Positions 6,339 to 8,070 of a stretch of 8,070 bases of DNA are shown one piece after another. The notes beneath the pieces were generated by a model. That model worked only from the letters and a program-made list of their open reading frames with translations. It was not told the origin of the DNA and did no database searches. Made by a program: the position numbers and the translations under genes. Each line of letters begins with the position of its first letter. Position 1 is the first letter of the stretch. This DNA comes from Acidobacteriota bacterium (lineage in GTDB: Bacteria; Acidobacteriota; Terriglobia; Terriglobales; Acidobacteriaceae): positions 1 to 8,070 of the forward strand of contig JAJYAE010000205.1 of the NCBI GenBank assembly GCA_021779695.1, read 5' to 3'.

Positions 6339-7290
6339 CTACGGCTCGATTCCGATGCAGTCGTTGACGGCTCCACGGATTCGCTGCTTGCAGCCCAGGT
6401 ATCGTTCGGTTGTCTGCACGGACACATGCCCGAGAAGGAATTGAATCTGGTCCAATTCTCCGCCGGACGCATCGCACAATTTCGCGCACGAGCGCCTCAG
6501 ATCGTGAGGCGCCAGTTGGGCAAGGCCGAGCTCTCTCGCATACTGCTTTACGACATGCCAGACAAGCCGTTCTGAGACGCTGTCGCCCCAATGTTTGCCT
6601 GCCCGACAGACACACCGGAACAATCTTCCGGTCGAGATCCCGGCTGCGGCTACCCACAGATCGATCATCGCTTTAACCCACTCCGGCATAGGGACGGTCC
6701 GAATGTGGCCGCCTTTGCCGATGAGATCAACGATGGCCCAATGCTCTTCGCGCCGTTGCAAATGCACGAAGTCCAGATCAGCCAATTCGCGCCGTCGGAG
6801 TCCACAGCCAAGCAAGACAGCGAGAATTGCACGGTCCCTTTTCCCCTTCAAAGTGTCAGGCGCAGGCGATTGCCAGAACCTACGGGCTTCCTCGGCGGTT
6901 AGCCAGTTTCCCAGCCTCACACCCAGCTTCTTGGCGCCTTTCACTCGTCGAATTCCGGCGGCGAGTTCCGGGCTGAGCAGGCCAGCGTCTGCAGCCTCAT
7001 AGGCAAGTCTTCGCACAGCCGCGAGCCGCCCGTTGATCGTCCCCGCCGCCAGGTTCCGATTCTCAAGGAAGATGCGGTAACGAGTAACGACCACCTTGTT
7101 GAACGACAGTCGCGGCTCGGAGCAATACCACTGGATAAACTCATCAATGGCGTGTCGGTATCCGCGCTTTAGACTCGCGTGAACGAAGGCTGTCTAAAAC
7201 CGCCGATTTGCTGTGATCCAGATCCGGAAGTCCGAGTCGTGTCTTCGGCCGCTTTGGCTTTGGAGATTTCTTGTTGCCATTTCCGCTCAT
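6339..7290 (-). pseudogene. tyrosine recombinase/integrase, broken by one extra base
   Basis: Removing one base at about 7167 (after codon 41) joins two frames into a 316-residue recombinase: residues 1-41 from ATG 7290, ending DSLRSRESK, then RGYRHAIDEFIQWYCSEPRL and onward. Residues about 28-115 form the SAM-like core-binding domain (VVVTRYRIFLENRNLAAGTINGRL); the catalytic domain follows. The full catalytic set is present: R165 in GCGLRRREL, K192 in GKGGHIRTVP, H262 and R265 in PHDLRRS, H288 in LLGHVSV, and nucleophile Y297 in TTERYLG. The enzyme class cuts and rejoins DNA through a phosphotyrosine. Length fits a XerC/D-like integrase and lacks the extra insert typical of integron IntI. 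A GGAGG ribosome site lies 8 nt before ATG 7290. As written, translation stops soon after the shift; the 251-codon fragment from GTG 7094 keeps all catalytic residues but loses the first part of the arm/core-binding domain. It could be decayed, frameshift-controlled or mis-assembled. Confidence 0.88.
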
Positions 7291-7291
7291 A

Positions 7292-7314
7292 CCAACCGCC
7301 TCCATTGCGGTTGG
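7292..7314 (-). promoter_or_regulatory. start-site hairpin with ribosome site in its loop
   Basis: In the recombinase mRNA, CCAACCGC (7314-7307) and GCGGTTGG (7299-7292) form a perfect 8-bp stem with loop AATGGAG. The loop holds the GGAG of the Shine-Dalgarno, and the stem ends one nucleotide before ATG 7290. An alternative in-frame ATG lies in the loop (7305-7303). Such a structure should modulate ribosome access; whether it represses or presents the site is not decidable from sequence. Confidence 0.5.
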
Positions 7315-7348
7315 CCATGAGCCTACGCCGCGGGTTGACGCGTCGGCC

Positions 7349-7377
7349 GTTATACGGACAAGAGCTACCGCGGAAGA
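7349..7377 (-). promoter_or_regulatory. candidate recombinase promoter
   Basis: On the minus strand TATAAC (7354-7349, 5 of 6 consensus) is preceded at 17 nt by TCTTCC (7377-7372), a poor -35. Transcription would begin about 50 nt before ATG 7290. The inverted repeat at 7367-7400 covers the -35 position. Confidence 0.3.
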
Positions 7378-7400
7378 CTATTCAGGGTCCATTCCGCGGT
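7367..7400. repeat. 9-bp inverted repeat upstream of the recombinase gene
   Basis: ACCGCGGAA (7367-7375) and TTCCGCGGT (7392-7400) are perfectly complementary, separated by 16 nt. Each arm contains the self-palindrome CCGCGG. Overlapping the candidate -35 of the recombinase promoter, it could be an operator, or a core-type recombinase recognition pair, since tyrosine recombinases bind inverted arms; the 16-nt spacer is longer than the usual 6-8 nt, which argues against the latter. Confidence 0.4.
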
Positions 7401-7616
7401 CTTCCACTCGCGCTCGAGCATTTCGAGGTGCGAATCATGGAATAACGGATGAGTAGGGGTCAGCTACTAGCAACCTGCAAGAGCCGTCCTGCACAACCTC
7501 AAGAGACTCTAGCTGACGGAGTTGGGAATCTATTAACAACATACCTGAGGGAATCGCAGAGCTCGAGAGTAAATCAGCAGACACGCCGAAGACTCAATCG
7601 TCCGATGGTAGTCACC
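7401..7616. other. intergenic DNA between divergent recombinase and PadR genes
   Basis: No supportable gene. A 74-codon frame (7449-7673) has no ribosome site and composition unlike its neighbours. The PadR frame itself stays open upstream to 7517 but contains no ATG, and its canonical start is further down. Confidence 0.4.
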
Positions 7617-7645
7617 TTGACGAGAAAGAAGAGAGCGTGTACTCT
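7617..7645 (+). promoter_or_regulatory. candidate padR promoter
   Basis: TTGACG (7617-7622, 5 of 6) and TACTCT (7640-7645, 3 of 6) are 17 nt apart. The -10 element is weak and lies within the left arm of the inverted repeat at 7639-7667, an arrangement suited to autorepression. Confidence 0.3.
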
Positions 7646-7667
7646 CCTTTTCCAGATAGGAGAGTGC
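7639..7667 (+). promoter_or_regulatory. inverted repeat covering the padR ribosome site
   Basis: GTACTCTCC (7639-7647) and GGAGAGTGC (7659-7667) pair over 9 positions (one G-U in RNA) around an 11-nt spacer. The right arm contains most of the Shine-Dalgarno AGGAGAG (7658-7664) of the PadR gene. It may be a DNA operator for the PadR dimer, an RNA stem hiding the ribosome site, or both. GAGAG at 7631-7635 can pair with the same CTCTC, giving an alternative fold if transcription starts further upstream. Confidence 0.5.
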
Positions 7668-7669
7668 TC

Positions 7670-8070
7670 TTGACGAAACCCGTTGAACTCCCGCAGGGCA
7701 CACTTGAGATGCTTATCCTCAAGGCGGCTTCGCTCGGTCCGCTACATGGTTACGGTATCCTGCTGCGCATCCAGCAGATCTCCGGCGAACGCCTCGAAAT
7801 CCTGCAGGGTTCCTTCTATACGGCCATCTATCGACTTGAACGCCAAGGCTGGATAAAAGGCGAATGGGGAGAATCGGAGAACAATCGCCGCGCTCGATTC
7901 TATACGCTTACCACGACCGGAATACGACAACTCAAAACCGAAACTGCTAAATGGACCGACATGGCTGCTGTCGTCGCCGGCATTCTCGACACGAAGGCGA
8001 ATGAGATATTACTCTCTTCACCGCGATGCGTAAACTCTGGCACTCCATCGCGCCACGCACACGCAGTGAC
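7670..8070 (+). CDS. PadR-family transcriptional regulator
   Basis: Starts at TTG 7670, 6 nt after AGGAGAG; no ATG is available upstream. Residues 7-17 (LPQGTLEMLIL), 22-36 (LGPLHGYGILLRIQQ), 42-62 (LEILQGSFYTAIYRLERQGWI) and 64-80 (GEWGESENNRRARFYTL) are the PadR winged-helix domain, followed by the dimerisation helix (GIRQLKTETAKWTDMAAVVAGIL, 84-106). The common GALYPALYRLE motif is altered to GSFYTAIYRLE. Short PadR proteins of this type, about 110 residues, usually precede ADOP permease genes in Acidobacteriota and repress them. Here the frame does not stop after about I113 (8008) but runs open to the window edge, through the start of the next gene; the tail SSPRCVNSGTPSRHAHA is unlike PadR and probably reflects a lost stop or a nearby indel. 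The 3' end is therefore unknown. Confidence 0.88.
   Translation, partial: MTKPVELPQGTLEMLILKAASLGPLHGYGILLRIQQISGERLEILQGSFYTAIYRLERQGWIKGEWGESENNRRARFYTLTTTGIRQLKTETAKWTDMAAVVAGILDTKANEILLSSPRCVNSGTPSRHAHAV
8026..8070 (+). CDS. 5' end of a putative ADOP-type permease (partial)
   Basis: ATG 8026 opens a frame of 15 codons to the window end, MRKLWHSIAPRTRSD. This resembles the basic amphipathic start of acidobacterial duplicated orphan permeases (MacB/FtsX-like), which typically read MRxLWxxx..R and continue into an EEL-containing stretch. The position directly behind PadR is the usual one for that family. The only in-frame upstream codons are cut by TGA at 8002. No Shine-Dalgarno is visible before it. 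Fifteen residues cannot prove the family. Confidence 0.5.
   Translation, partial: MRKLWHSIAPRTRSD

Noticed and set aside
7517..7669. N-terminal extension of PadR by about 50 codons
   Set aside because: The frame is open but has no ATG and no ribosome site; PadR homology begins just after TTG 7670, which has a good site.
7449..7673. 74-codon open frame before padR
   Set aside because: No ribosome site, low protein-like quality, overlaps the padR control region and start.
1..8070. tRNA, rRNA or CRISPR features
   Set aside because: No cloverleaf-like segment with a T-arm consensus and no regularly spaced short repeats were seen on reading either strand.

Overview
The window looks like an accessory, partly decayed stretch of an Acidobacteriota-type chromosome. 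Three things suggest this: (i) at the right edge a PadR-family regulator runs straight into what looks like the start of an ADOP-type (acidobacterial duplicated orphan permease) gene; (ii) the tyrosine recombinase has the flavour of the small XerC/D-like integrases that are numerous in acidobacterial genomes; (iii) the ABC exporter pairs a short ATPase with a very hydrophobic 592-residue permease of a style I associate with that phylum. This is recognition from protein style, not a search result.

Layout. 1-300: a possible 3' tail of an unknown gene, then copy A of a 31-bp repeat. 336-548: a small two-helix membrane protein. 623-1435: a toxin-antitoxin operon of the HigBA type (toxin first, antitoxin overlapping by 8 nt), preceded by a good promoter and a 27-codon mini-ORF that ends in TAATG on the toxin start. 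1436-1811: non-coding, with a 20-bp near-palindrome, a strong GC hairpin and three GGCAGCAA repeats. 1812-2340: a barstar-family RNase inhibitor gene broken by a single extra G. 2524-3051: an unrecognised 175-residue soluble protein. 3097-3127: copy B of the 31-bp repeat, in the same orientation as copy A and exactly 2,940 nt away, so the two copies bracket the small membrane gene, the TA pair, the barstar gene and the unknown gene.

3466-6049: a two-gene ABC exporter operon, ATPase then membrane subunit, overlapping by 8 nt. The ATPase core is intact but its N-terminus is atypical. 6339-7290 (minus strand): a tyrosine recombinase with a complete catalytic set (R, K, HxxR, H, Y) but with a single extra base after codon 41. 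An 8-bp hairpin with the Shine-Dalgarno in its loop lies directly before its start codon. 7670-8070 (plus strand): PadR regulator with a TTG start whose ribosome site lies in a 9-bp inverted repeat, then the first 15 codons of the putative ADOP permease, cut by the window end.

Together: the first 3.1 kb carries TA and immunity-type genes between two direct repeats, the middle is an exporter, and the right side is a recombinase plus the 5' end of a PadR-controlled permease unit. Two single-base insertions (barstar, recombinase), an atypical ATPase N-terminus and a PadR frame without a stop point either to gene decay or to indel errors in the assembly. I did not find a clear novel multi-gene system. 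The best leads are the repeat-bracketed defence-type cargo, the TAATG-coupled mini-ORF before the toxin, and the two start-site hairpins.
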